A stretch of 25,960 bases of DNA from Capsulimonas sp039928515. Lineage in GTDB: Bacteria > Armatimonadota > Armatimonadia > Armatimonadales > Capsulimonadaceae. Made by a program: the position numbers and the translations under genes. Under the pieces are notes generated by a model. That model made no database searches and was not told the DNA's origin. It saw only the letters and a program-made list of their open reading frames with translations. Below are positions 1 through 7,613 of the stretch, piece after piece; within the stretch, counting starts at the first letter, position 1, and each line of letters starts with the position of its first letter. The stretch lies in assembly GCF_039928515.1 (NCBI RefSeq), contig NZ_JBDSSZ010000167.1. One strand, 5' to 3'.

Positions 1-87
1 CTGACACCCGTACAGGCGCTGACCAAGCTGGAAACAGACACGGCGCGGGAGCGCGCTCGCCGGACAGGGCTGGGATATGATCAATGA
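1..87 (+). CDS. 3' end of a gene upstream of the ABC permease (partial)
   Basis: Frame 1 is open from the window edge to a TGA at 85-87 and encodes a hydrophilic, Arg-rich tail ending in RTGLGYDQ. The following permease gene starts inside it (ATGATCAATGA, 11-base overlap), which is typical of translationally coupled genes in one operon. By context this is probably the partner MalF-type permease of the same sugar ABC transporter, since the two permease genes usually lie side by side. Only 28 codons are visible and none carries a family motif, so the product is inferred from position only. Confidence 0.5.
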   Translation: MTPVQALTKLETDTARERARRTGLGYDQ

Positions 88-1039
88 GCCCCCGGGCCAG
101 GAGAAGCTTTTGAATACGACGACTAAAGTCGCCCCGGCGGCAAGCATAAAACCGAGCGCTCTTCAGCAAACCGTGCGGCGAGCGCGCAAGCGGCTGACGG
201 GGCTTTCGATGAGCCAGAAGTTCATGGCGCACTTCGTGCTGCTGCTGCTGTGCATTCCCGCGCTGCTGCCTCTGGCCTGGATGGTCTCGACCTCGCTGAA
301 GCCAAGCACGCAGATCTTCGCCAAGAGCAATACGCTGACGCTCGCGAGCCTGCTGCCGCACCCGGCGCAGTGGAGCAACTACCCGACCGCGCTGCACGCC
401 GTGCCGTTTGAGCTTTACCTGTGCAACACGCTGATGCTGTGCGCGTTCACGGTGGTCGGCGCCGTCTTCTCCAGCGCCCTGGTCGCGTATGGATTTGGGC
501 GATTGGAGTTCCGGGGCAAATCGGCTTTGTTCATGCTGATGATCGCCACCATCGCCCTGCCCGCGCAGGTGACCATGGTTCCGGTCTTCGCGCTGTTCCG
601 CTGGCTGCACTGGTACGGCACTTACTTGCCGCTGATCGTTCCGGCCTTCTGCGGCGCGCCGTTCTATATCTTTCTGCTCACTCAGTTCTTCCGCAAACTT
701 CCCAGTGAGCTGGCGGAGGCCGCACGGCTGGACGGGGCGAGCGAATGGCGCATCTTCTGGCAGATCATGCTGCCGCTTTCCAAGCCCGCCCTGGCGACCT
801 GCGCCCTGTTCCAATTTTTGGGAACCTGGAACGACTTTCTCGGACCGCTGCTTTACATCAACGATCCGAAGCGCTACACCTTGGCATATGGTTTGCAGCA
901 ACTGCTCTCGACACATGGAAGCGAATGGGCGTCGCTGATGGCCGACTCGACCATCTTTATCATCCCAATCGTGATCCTGTTCTTCTTCACGCAGAAGACA
1001 TTCGTCAGCGGCATCGCGACGACCGGCAGCAAGAACTAA
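77..1039 (+). CDS. Carbohydrate ABC transporter permease, MalG/AraQ type
   Basis: Inner-membrane permease subunit of a CUT1-type sugar importer; it pairs with a second permease, a solute-binding protein and an ATPase. The 320-aa protein has a cytoplasmic N-terminal extension of about 45 residues, then about six hydrophobic segments beginning near residue 51. The diagnostic EAA loop that docks on the ATPase is at about residues 209-238 (ELAEAARLDGASEWRIF, then LPLSKPAL). The start overlaps the stop of the preceding gene, supporting co-transcription. nagB follows after 49-58 bases in the same direction, so an amino sugar or its oligomers (GlcNAc, chitobiose) is a reasonable inferred substrate. 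The family is certain and the substrate is not. The N-terminal extension is longer than in most MalG homologues; an internal Met at residue 45 is an alternative start. Confidence 0.93.
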   Translation: MINEPPGQEKLLNTTTKVAPAASIKPSALQQTVRRARKRLTGLSMSQKFMAHFVLLLLCIPALLPLAWMVSTSLKPSTQIFAKSNTLTLASLLPHPAQWSNYPTALHAVPFELYLCNTLMLCAFTVVGAVFSSALVAYGFGRLEFRGKSALFMLMIATIALPAQVTMVPVFALFRWLHWYGTYLPLIVPAFCGAPFYIFLLTQFFRKLPSELAEAARLDGASEWRIFWQIMLPLSKPALATCALFQFLGTWNDFLGPLLYINDPKRYTLAYGLQQLLSTHGSEWASLMADSTIFIIPIVILFFFTQKTFVSGIATTGSKN

Positions 1040-1097
1040 AATTCATCCATTTGACATCACCCAGAAGCGGCGTCAAAATACAGAAAGAATGTCTTCC

Positions 1098-1874
1098 ATG
1101 AGCCCGACCCCCATGACCCGAACCGACCTGTCCAACGTCCAAGTCGCGAAAGACTATACAGGTCTCTGCGGCCTCGTGGCGGACCGCATCGCCAATCTCG
1201 TCCAAACAAAGCCAAACGCCGTTCTGGGCCTCGCAACGGGGTCGACCCCTCTGGGCGTTTACTCAGCGCTGGTGCGCCGCCACCGCGAAGAGGGTCTGGA
1301 CTTCTCCCGCGTTACGTGCTTCAACCTGGATGAATATTATCCCATGTCGCCTAAATCGCTGCACTCCTACCGGCAGTTTATGGCGATGAACCTCTTTGAC
1401 TATATCAACTGCCCCAACTGGTTCGTGCCCGATGGTCTGCGGCGCAGCGCATCGGAGATCGAGCAGGACTGTCTGGAATACGAAGCGCGTATCGCCGATG
1501 CCGGCGGTATCGATCTGCAATTGCTGGGGATTGGCCGAACAGGCCATGTCGGCTTCAATGAGCCCGGCAGCGCGCCCGATTCGCGCACCCGCCTCGTCAC
1601 GCTCGCCGAGGTCACGCGCCAGGACGCCGCGCCGTCATTCGGAGGAATCGACAACGTCCCGCGCCAGGCCGTCTCCATGGGGATCGGAACGATCATGGAC
1701 GCCCGCGAAATCGTAATGATGGCGACCGGAGCCGGTAAAGCCGCCATCGTCCGCGCCGCCTGGACCGAAGATCCCACCGACCACATTCCCGCCACCTGGG
1801 TGCGCCGCCATCCAAATGTGCATCTGCGCCTGGACGAAAGCGCGGCTTCTCTGTTACTGGAAGCGGACGCCTGA
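1098..1874 (+). CDS. nagB: Glucosamine-6-phosphate deaminase
   Basis: Converts glucosamine-6-phosphate to fructose-6-phosphate and ammonia in the cytoplasm, the step that feeds amino sugars into glycolysis. Family motifs are present: the phosphate-binding LATGSTPLG near the N-terminus, FNLDEYYPM with the catalytic Asp, and GIGRTGHVGFNEPG with the catalytic His and Glu. The E. coli NagB residue Asp141 corresponds to Thr here; Asn or Thr at this site is, to my knowledge, common outside enterobacteria. Two in-frame ATGs are possible. The one at 1089 leaves only one base after the purine-rich AGAAAG at 1082-1087, whereas 1098 leaves ten, so I prefer 1098; the difference is three residues. Length (258-261 aa) is normal. 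It lies just after the sugar permease, consistent with one amino-sugar use operon. Confidence 0.93.
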   Translation: MSPTPMTRTDLSNVQVAKDYTGLCGLVADRIANLVQTKPNAVLGLATGSTPLGVYSALVRRHREEGLDFSRVTCFNLDEYYPMSPKSLHSYRQFMAMNLFDYINCPNWFVPDGLRRSASEIEQDCLEYEARIADAGGIDLQLLGIGRTGHVGFNEPGSAPDSRTRLVTLAEVTRQDAAPSFGGIDNVPRQAVSMGIGTIMDAREIVMMATGAGKAAIVRAAWTEDPTDHIPATWVRRHPNVHLRLDESAASLLLEADA

Positions 1875-1895
1875 CGAATTAATGGCCGTCAGGCG
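1868..1895. terminator. Inverted repeat between convergent genes
   Basis: A 9-bp perfect stem (CGCCTGACG / CGTCAGGCG) with a 10-base loop spans the nagB stop and reaches the end of the convergent repeat-protein gene. Neither side has a run of T, so it is at best a weak bidirectional terminator. Confidence 0.35.
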
Positions 1896-2441
1896 CTACA
1901 TACTCCACTTTTCCTTCAGCAGAGCATAAGTCTCGTTCTGGTTATTCTCCTTGAGGTACTTCAGGACGGCTTCTCGGGGTGGCCAATTGCTGCGATACGG
2001 CTCGTCGCACGGTCCCGTGTAGAGACCGCCTCCGGGCCCATCATATAAACCACCGCCGGGGCCCGTATACAATCCACCCCCCGGTCCGGTATAAAGACCG
2101 CCGCCCGGCCCCGTGTATAATCCTCCGCCCGGACCGCTGTACAGTCCGCCTCCGGGTCCGGTATACATTCCGCCATCGGGCCCTGAGTACATCCCGCCGC
2201 TGGGACCGGAATAAGCTCCTCCTCCCGGACCCTCGTACAATCCCCCGCCTGGCCCGGTATATAAGCCGCCACCCGGTCCCGTGTAGCTATCGCGCAGCCA
2301 GCCTGTTGCTGCGGCCTTCGCTTCTTCTTTCTGCGGAAGCGGGCCGCCCGGCGTGGTCTGGCGTTTGGCGTGAATGCCTGCTCCGAGCGCGATGAGGAGA
2401 AGAACAAAGGCAAAAGCTCCAGCATTTTTTTTGATATTCAC
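1896..2441 (-). CDS. Secreted Gly/Pro/Tyr octapeptide-repeat protein
   Basis: A 181-aa protein of unknown function. Residues 1-25 are a signal peptide or membrane anchor (KK, then a hydrophobic run FAFVLLLIALGAG). After a short linker, residues about 53-148 consist of eleven tandem octapeptides of the form Y-[TSED]-G-P-G-G-G-[LMA] and one decayed unit. A Cys-containing junction leads to a polar tail (WPPREAVLKYLKENNQNE) that looks helical. The start is GTG at 2439-2441, preceded on the minus strand by GAGGG seven bases upstream. The repeat composition suggests a regular beta-rich or extended structure on the outside of the membrane. The C-terminal tail may anchor or bind a partner. I do not recognise a named family with confidence. 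No neighbour is transcribed with it. Confidence 0.85.
   Translation of the reverse strand: MNIKKNAGAFAFVLLLIALGAGIHAKRQTTPGGPLPQKEEAKAAATGWLRDSYTGPGGGLYTGPGGGLYEGPGGGAYSGPSGGMYSGPDGGMYTGPGGGLYSGPGGGLYTGPGGGLYTGPGGGLYTGPGGGLYDGPGGGLYTGPCDEPYRSNWPPREAVLKYLKENNQNETYALLKEKWSM
2011..2286. repeat. 24-bp tandem repeat, eleven full units plus a partial one
   Basis: Units start every 24 bases from 2011 (2011, 2035, 2059 and so on to 2251) with a decayed twelfth at 2275. Each encodes one octapeptide of the secreted repeat protein on the minus strand. Units differ mostly at third codon positions (for example GGT, GGC, GGG and GGA openings) while the peptide is conserved. Confidence 0.9.
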
Positions 2442-2533
2442 AGTAAGCCCTCAATATCACTATTTGTTCTTATCCCACGCAAATTCCTAGCTGCAGGAGC
2501 CGGCGGAGCAATTTTTTCTATTGCACTTTTTAC

Positions 2534-2562
2534 TTGTCAACAACAAGAAGCCATGATATAAT
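2534..2562 (+). promoter_or_regulatory. Sigma70-type promoter for the gene at 2652
   Basis: TTGTCA (2534-2539), a 17-base spacer, then a perfect TATAAT (2557-2562). This gives a leader of about 80 bases before the ATG at 2652. The -35 box lies in TTGTCAACAACAA, a 13-mer repeated at 22186-22198. Confidence 0.75.
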
Positions 2563-2651
2563 TCGATGATATCTCGTATTTACAGCGCATTGTCGGAGCA
2601 TGCTGGCAAGCCGCCGTTGATTCGAGTTCTCCCAGTACGTAAGGAAGAACT

Positions 2652-3209
2652 ATGGCTGATTTGAATGATCCACGGCAGCCTTCACAGCGGCCTCCGCTGC
2701 CGTCGCTTAACCCCCAAACGCCTCAGCGCCCGCCGCTCGCGCCGCTGCACAACGGAAACAATGCATCCTCCTATGACCAGACCCAGCCTTATGTATCCGC
2801 CTACAGTGCTGTCGCCTACTGGCTGGCAATCGCAAGCGTCATCATGCCTTTTCTTGGTCCGGTGGCGTGGTATCTAGGGAAGCGAGGCTTGGGCCAAATT
2901 TATCGTGGGGAATCGGATGTTCGGGAAACCTGGTCTGCGAAACGCGCCTGCTTCCTGGGAATGATTACGACGATCATCTTCGTTGTCGGGCTATTTGGCA
3001 CGATAATCCACTTTGCCGCCCTTCGAATGACCGTTCCGAGTATCTCCGCCACGCCTCCCCCGGTGGCCAATGGGATGCCCATGGTTTTCCCGCCCGGGAC
3101 GACGCCCCCTCCCGGCTTCGATCGGTACAATCGCCCGCTGCCCCCACGATTCGACAAAAACGGCCATTTGCTGCCGCCTCCCGGCTGGCAGCCGACAAAT
3201 CACCATTAA
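2652..3209 (+). CDS. Pro-rich two-TM membrane protein (DUF4190-like)
   Basis: An unrecognised 185-aa protein. Residues 1-45 are a Pro/Gln/Asn-rich cytoplasmic-type region (RPPLPSLNPQTPQRPPLAPL). Two hydrophobic segments follow, about 52-75 and 97-122, separated by a short polar loop that contains GKRGLGQIYRG. The last 60 residues are again Pro-rich, ending PPPGWQPTNHH. This arrangement, a Pro-rich head before a pair of TM helices with a small polar loop, is common in DUF4190-type proteins; I infer only that resemblance. The ATG has a good ribosome site (AAGGAAG five bases upstream) and a clear promoter at 2534-2562. The next membrane-protein gene follows after 30 bases, so the two are likely co-transcribed. 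Confidence 0.8.
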   Translation: MADLNDPRQPSQRPPLPSLNPQTPQRPPLAPLHNGNNASSYDQTQPYVSAYSAVAYWLAIASVIMPFLGPVAWYLGKRGLGQIYRGESDVRETWSAKRACFLGMITTIIFVVGLFGTIIHFAALRMTVPSISATPPPVANGMPMVFPPGTTPPPGFDRYNRPLPPRFDKNGHLLPPPGWQPTNHH

Positions 3210-3239
3210 TGCTTCGGTTGATATTCAGGAACTAAAATC

Positions 3240-4334
3240 GTGCGCAATTTTACGCCAAAGCGACTAGGCGTGATCCTCATCGTGACGGCCATCGCTCTGG
3301 CGATCAACTTCTTTGGTTTTCTGCTGCCCCATCAGCAGAAGTTATACGGGCCCGGCAGCGCCGTCGCCATTGGAACGATCGCGGCCAAAGACCTGGGGCC
3401 GCCGGTCGGCCGCAACCAGAACCGGCATGCGACCGTCAGGTTTCGGGACCCTCGGGGAATGCTTCATACGGTTGACAACGAATATGGCCAGTCGGCGTGG
3501 GATGATCTGACCATCGGCCAGAATGTGACGGTCCATTATGTCACGACGGCCCCAGAGGACGCGCGCGATGAAAAGGCCAGTGGCGGCGGACCGCCTCGCC
3601 CCTGGCTCTCCGCGCTCATTTGCGGCGTCATGATCCTTGCCGGCGTGGGCTTGCTGATGGCGGGAAGAGGAGCGGCGACAGGAACCGGAACCAGCGACGC
3701 GGTGTTTCGGGTTTCACAAAATAGCGCCCCGGCGTTTCCGGTTCCGTCGACATCGGCGGCGCGGCCCGGAAACCCGACAGTCGCCTCCAGTCCCGGAGGG
3801 GTGACTCTCTCGCGCGCGAAACTTCAGCGCTTATGTCCCGAGTTCGGCGGTTCTGGGACCGTCGCCAGGATCGAAGACGTACTCAACGATCGCGGCGGGG
3901 ACATCTCACGGATGGCGGATCACTTGCAGAACGGCGACAGCCGCGCCGCCGTGGTCGTCTGCGTCGCGCCCCTCCTGGTTTCCGCCTACACCGATGAGCT
4001 TGACTGCGTCGCGCTGCTCCGCTTCCCTGACATCTTTGTACGCGACTACCAGCTTGCCCTCGGCAGCCGTCTGCTGACCGTAAACCGCTACGGCGGAGGG
4101 CCGCTGGCGCGCGACCTGGAAAACGGCCCAGCGTCACACCACCGCTGGTCCAACTTCCAGCCCCTCATTGCGGACTTCCTCTCCGATGATCGAGAGCGAA
4201 TCGCCTTCCGCAAATCCCAGATCACCGAGGACGAATGGGGCATGGCCTGGTCGCTCGGCCAGCGCTGGATGGCGGCGCGGGGAGCAACGGCGCGCGACGG
4301 CCGCCCGAACCGCTCGCAGCTTCCCGCAGGCTAA
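3240..4334 (+). CDS. Membrane protein with DUF3592-like N-terminal half
   Basis: A 364-aa protein starting at GTG with AGGA nine bases upstream. One hydrophobic helix at about residues 9-30 and a second at about 121-142 flank a beta-rich segment (HATVRFRDPRGMLHTVDNEYG, then IGQNVTVHYV). This architecture fits DUF3592 proteins, whose extracytoplasmic loop has this pattern. A Ser/Pro/Ala-rich linker leads to a C-terminal soluble region of about 180 residues that I do not recognise. That region contains hydrophobic stretches such as AAVVVCVAPLLVSAYTDELD and ends in a basic tail. It follows the Pro-rich membrane protein by 30 bases and probably shares its promoter. No catalytic motif is evident. 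Confidence 0.8.
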   Translation: MRNFTPKRLGVILIVTAIALAINFFGFLLPHQQKLYGPGSAVAIGTIAAKDLGPPVGRNQNRHATVRFRDPRGMLHTVDNEYGQSAWDDLTIGQNVTVHYVTTAPEDARDEKASGGGPPRPWLSALICGVMILAGVGLLMAGRGAATGTGTSDAVFRVSQNSAPAFPVPSTSAARPGNPTVASSPGGVTLSRAKLQRLCPEFGGSGTVARIEDVLNDRGGDISRMADHLQNGDSRAAVVVCVAPLLVSAYTDELDCVALLRFPDIFVRDYQLALGSRLLTVNRYGGGPLARDLENGPASHHRWSNFQPLIADFLSDDRERIAFRKSQITEDEWGMAWSLGQRWMAARGATARDGRPNRSQLPAG

Positions 4335-4370
4335 GCAGCGCTGACACTCCTTCTGGGCGTGCTCTTGCCG

Positions 4371-5711
4371 TTACGCGGACACCGTCCTGAGAAGCGCGTT
4401 CCGATCCATCAGGCGCATCACATTCCCGGCGGGCGGCCGCAGCGTCATGGTGGCCCATGGACGAACGCTCTGATCGGGAGGGGCGTCCAAACGAAATTGC
4501 TGGGCAATAGTCGCCAGCAGTAGTACGGCTTCCATCACGGCGAAGTTCTGGCCGATACAGACACGCGGGCCGCCGCCGAAGGGGAAATAGGCGTACCGGG
4601 GCAGATTCGTCTGCTCCTGGCCAAGCCAGCGTTCTGGAACAAATTCGTCTGGTTTGGGGAAATAGAGATCCCGACGCTGGACCGCCCAGGGACTGGTGAG
4701 GATCAGTGAGCCGCCTGGCGCGGCGACGCCGCCGATTTCGCAGTCTTTAACCGTGGTTCGCCCAATCATCCAAAGCGGCGGATACAGCCGCAGGGTTTCC
4801 TTGACAATGGCGAGTGTGTACGGCAGATTGGGCAGGTCGCTCGGGACAGGCGCACGGCCGCCGAGCACCGCGCCAAGTTCCCGCGCAAGACAATCGTCCG
4901 CATCGGGGTGGCGCGCCAGCATGAGAAAAGCCCATGTCAGCGCAAGAGCAGAGCTTTCATGTCCGGCGGCCAGAAATGTTTTCACCTGTTCCCGAATACT
5001 CGCCTCGCTTTGCGAGGGATCGTCCAGAAGCGAAGCGAGTAACGGCGCTTCGTCTCCCTGATGCCCCTCATCCCGAAAATCGGCAACGATCCGGTCCACC
5101 AGGGCGTCCAGCTGCTGGATGGCGCGCGCTTCACGCCGAGTTGGAGGGAATGGAATTAAGCCGAACAAACGGTGCTTGGCGGCAAAGCAGACCATGACGG
5201 TGTCCATCGCTTCCCCGATTTGCCCCGCCCGATCGGCGATGTCTCTGCCGAGCATCGTCTGAGCCACAATCTCCAGTGTCAGCCGCGACATGTCGCTCTG
5301 TACATCCCGGCTCTGACCATCGCGCCACTCTCCGAGCATCCGGGCTGTCAGCTTTGCGAAAGTATCTCCGTAGGAGGGGATGAGATGGGGATGGAACGCG
5401 TTCTGACATTGCCGGCGCTGTCGGCGCCATTCGTCGCCATCCGTGGTGACAAGTCCATCTCCGAGAAGGCGGCGGACCGCAGCCGTTCGCAGCCAGATCG
5501 GTTTCACAAAGTTGTGGTGATCCGTCACCAGAACGCGCTCGATATCTTCCGAATCCAGCAGAAGCAGCGTGGGAGTAAACGGTAAACGAAGCGGGACGAC
5601 CGATCCGTAGCCCCGCGCGCACTGGCTCAAAAATCCAAGCGGTTCACGCTGCAAAGCGGCGGCATGGCCGAAAAGCCGTCCACTGCGCGGAGCGAGTAAT
5701 GTGTTTGTCAT
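4371..5711 (-). CDS. Cytochrome P450
   Basis: Heme-thiolate monooxygenase of 446 aa. Using the ATG at 5711, the C-helix WRRQR is at 96-100, the I-helix oxygen-binding motif is AGHESS at 249-254, the ExxR motif is KETLRL with E305 and R308, and PERW is at 359-362. The heme loop FPFGGGPRVCIGQNFA has its Cys ligand at 385. The I-helix has Ser-Ser where most P450s have Thr-Thr or Thr-Ser after the acidic residue. The protein lacks an N-terminal membrane anchor, so it should be soluble. It resembles CYP102/CYP4-like fatty-acid or terpenoid oxidases in general layout, but the substrate cannot be told. The start is chosen because AGGTGA lies four bases before ATG 5711; an in-frame start 12 codons further upstream has no ribosome site. 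No ferredoxin or reductase gene is nearby, so redox partners must be encoded elsewhere. Confidence 0.95.
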   Translation of the reverse strand: MTNTLLAPRSGRLFGHAAALQREPLGFLSQCARGYGSVVPLRLPFTPTLLLLDSEDIERVLVTDHHNFVKPIWLRTAAVRRLLGDGLVTTDGDEWRRQRRQCQNAFHPHLIPSYGDTFAKLTARMLGEWRDGQSRDVQSDMSRLTLEIVAQTMLGRDIADRAGQIGEAMDTVMVCFAAKHRLFGLIPFPPTRREARAIQQLDALVDRIVADFRDEGHQGDEAPLLASLLDDPSQSEASIREQVKTFLAAGHESSALALTWAFLMLARHPDADDCLARELGAVLGGRAPVPSDLPNLPYTLAIVKETLRLYPPLWMIGRTTVKDCEIGGVAAPGGSLILTSPWAVQRRDLYFPKPDEFVPERWLGQEQTNLPRYAYFPFGGGPRVCIGQNFAVMEAVLLLATIAQQFRLDAPPDQSVRPWATMTLRPPAGNVMRLMDRNALLRTVSA

Positions 5712-6041
5712 AGTGTCACCTACGGTATTTACCCGTTCGCAGAACAAATGACGCTGGCGGCCCCTATCGGCTTATCCCGAATAAATCGATGAGATTTGCA
5801 GTGCGCGAAGTCAGTTTCATGAAGAAATTGATGTTTTTCAAACCTGAAACGAAGAAGACATCTAAATGGCACATCTTTTGCTAGTATAATCAACTAACGC
5901 TTGCGCGAAGGAGGGCGTACGGCTTCCAGTGTTCATTTACGACTAGTTTTATTAAAATTTGAATATTTGCAACTATCGCAATACTTAATGCAGCGCCGCA
6001 GCTGCTCTCGGCTCCGTATCAATAGAGTTCATGGGAGATCA
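5712..6041. other. 330-base AT-rich intergenic region between divergent genes
   Basis: Contains the starts of the divergent P450 gene and the small gene at 6042. A perfect TATAAT at 5885-5890 on the plus strand is a likely -10 box for the rightward gene, but no convincing -35 lies 16-18 bases upstream. The frame of the rightward gene stays open back to 5901, but the upstream residues are low-quality and lack a placed ribosome site. A GGAGGG at 5910-5915 has no start codon at usable distance. I see no repeat or RNA gene here. Confidence 0.6.
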
Positions 6042-6350
6042 ATGAAATATTATTTGCGCGAACGCTTCATAAATCCGCTCGAGAGTAATTACGAGCCGAT
6101 CAAACAAAATTATTACGTTGTAGGGACCCTGGAGCAGCCAGTCGCGCTTTTCAGCGCCACTCAGAAAGCGCTCGTCAAGAAGATCATGGAATCGTGCCGA
6201 GACGCGGCTATCCAGCATGGCCATCATCCGTTCGAGTTGACCTGGTCTTCCTCGTCCCCCGAACGATCCGCTCCGCTTTATGCGGTCGTCGTCACCGGCG
6301 ACAGCACTCCGCCGGTCGTGGAGTTCGACGTGGTGGAAGCGGAACTGTGA
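6042..6350 (+). CDS. Hypothetical protein, 102 aa
   Basis: Small soluble protein of no family I recognise. It begins MKYYLRERFINP and contains an amphipathic segment (ATQKALVKKIMESCRDAAIQHG) followed by beta-like strands APLYAVVVTG and PPVVEFDVVEAEL. The compact alternating pattern suggests a small alpha/beta fold. The ATG at 6042 is chosen over in-frame upstream starts because GGGAG sits four bases ahead of it and the upstream codons (basic, Ser/Leu-rich) do not look conserved. It is separated by 34 bases from a convergent membrane-protein gene. Expression probably comes from the -10 box at 5885-5890. Confidence 0.7.
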   Translation: MKYYLRERFINPLESNYEPIKQNYYVVGTLEQPVALFSATQKALVKKIMESCRDAAIQHGHHPFELTWSSSSPERSAPLYAVVVTGDSTPPVVEFDVVEAEL

Positions 6351-6384
6351 ATGAAGGAATTTCAAATCAGATAGGGGGACTTGG

Positions 6385-7437
6385 CTAGGCCCACGTCCCA
6401 AGCGGCGTCACTCCCAGCGCCCGCGCCGCCTCCAGCATCGCCTGCTCCCCGAGTTCGTCCGTTTCAAAGGCCCGCAGCGTATAAGGAGTTCGAGTCCCTT
6501 CTTTCCAGACGAGCTGAAGCGAATATTTGGTATCGCCCTGAAACAAGTATTCCTTCAAACGGAAGCCTGCGATGTCCTCATCGAAGGAGCCGGCCCAGTG
6601 GATCGGAGAAAATGGGAACACAATACCTTGCTGACCATACGATCCCGGCAATGGTTTCCAGCCATCTTGTACATAGGTTCGCGTGTTCAGATTCAAGATA
6701 AGGTTCTGTGGAGCAAGCACTCCCAGGAGGATGAAAGTAAAGAAACTGCTTCCGATTAACAGAAAACCACAGAACACACGAAAGAACAGTCCCATGGGTC
6801 CGCCGAACCAAATGCCGGGGGCAAATGTCAGCCAGGCGCAGGCGACGGTCATCCCACCCATACCGAATATCACGAAAAGCCCCAACACAACGCGTGCGAT
6901 TGCATTCCCACGGAATCGGATTTCCGTGGAAGTAATGCTTGCTTCCACAGTCCTCGGCAGCCATGTGGGACGCCCAGATGTATCCGCCGACGACGGTGGA
7001 GGCGACGAGAGTATCCATCCCAGCAGACGTGACACGCCCCAGGCGGAACCCTCACACAAGAGCAGATGAGGCCAATTCTGGCGCAGTCCGTTGCTAGTGA
7101 AACAAACAAGCAGCGTGCAAGACGCACACCCCGTAAATGTGAACATCGCAGTATTAGATATTGCCCGGCGCTTTTCCAATTCTTGTCCCAGGCCGTACCT
7201 CACGCTTGCGCGCTTTCGATATAACCAGAGCCACAGCGTCATCGACAGCGCATGTACCACACCTATGCCTGCGAAGAACTCCAGGATTCCCCGATCCGCC
7301 GCACGCCGCCACGAAAGCCCGGACAGAAACCACAATCCAGGCGCATACGAGAGATAGATGATGGCGAACAAGCATATTAACGTCCCGATGGCAATCAGCG
7401 CTTCCGGCGGCCTCGACCGCTGTGTGTCAGTATACAT
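6385..7437 (-). CDS. Multi-pass membrane protein of unknown function
   Basis: A 350-aa protein with about five hydrophobic segments: roughly residues 12-33, 49-72, 93-112, 180-208 and 214-245. The first three form one group and the last two a second, split by a polar stretch rich in Pro, Ser and Thr (about 145-175). The C-terminal third (from about 250, LILNLNTRTYVQDGWKPLPG) is soluble and beta-rich, with repeated Trp/Tyr and charged residues. It may be a PH-like or immunoglobulin-like domain, but I cannot name it. The ATG is supported by GGGAG six bases upstream. The divergent neighbour is the secreted 578-aa protein; no operon partner is visible. The function is unknown. Confidence 0.75.
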   Translation of the reverse strand: MYTDTQRSRPPEALIAIGTLICLFAIIYLSYAPGLWFLSGLSWRRAADRGILEFFAGIGVVHALSMTLWLWLYRKRASVRYGLGQELEKRRAISNTAMFTFTGCASCTLLVCFTSNGLRQNWPHLLLCEGSAWGVSRLLGWILSSPPPSSADTSGRPTWLPRTVEASITSTEIRFRGNAIARVVLGLFVIFGMGGMTVACAWLTFAPGIWFGGPMGLFFRVFCGFLLIGSSFFTFILLGVLAPQNLILNLNTRTYVQDGWKPLPGSYGQQGIVFPFSPIHWAGSFDEDIAGFRLKEYLFQGDTKYSLQLVWKEGTRTPYTLRAFETDELGEQAMLEAARALGVTPLGTWA

Positions 7438-7533
7438 TTACTTCTCCCGGCCACTTCCATGCGCACCATCTTTACGACCAGTCGTCATGTGATGATCCCC
7501 AGAATGTCATTATACAATATGACCAATATTTCG

Positions 7534-7561
7534 TTGTTTTATTGCATGGTTGCAGTATAAT
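7534..7561 (+). promoter_or_regulatory. Probable promoter of the secreted protein gene
   Basis: TTGTTT (7534-7539), a 16-base spacer and a perfect TATAAT (7556-7561), about 50 bases before the start codon. On the opposite strand another TATAAT (plus-strand ATTATA, 7509-7514) could serve the divergent membrane-protein gene, but without a clear -35. Confidence 0.6.
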
Positions 7562-7613
7562 CAAATGTCTCTGCTGTCAGAGACAAACACTGCAATCATA
7601 GTGAGTGACGATT

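Noticed and set aside
1542..1556. Missing catalytic Asp in NagB (Thr for E. coli Asp141)
   Set aside because: GIGRTGH and GIGRNGH forms are, to my knowledge, common in functional NagB proteins; the catalytic His and Glu are present.
2011..2286. CRISPR array
   Set aside because: The 24-bp units are contiguous with no spacers and are in frame inside a coding region, giving a protein repeat.
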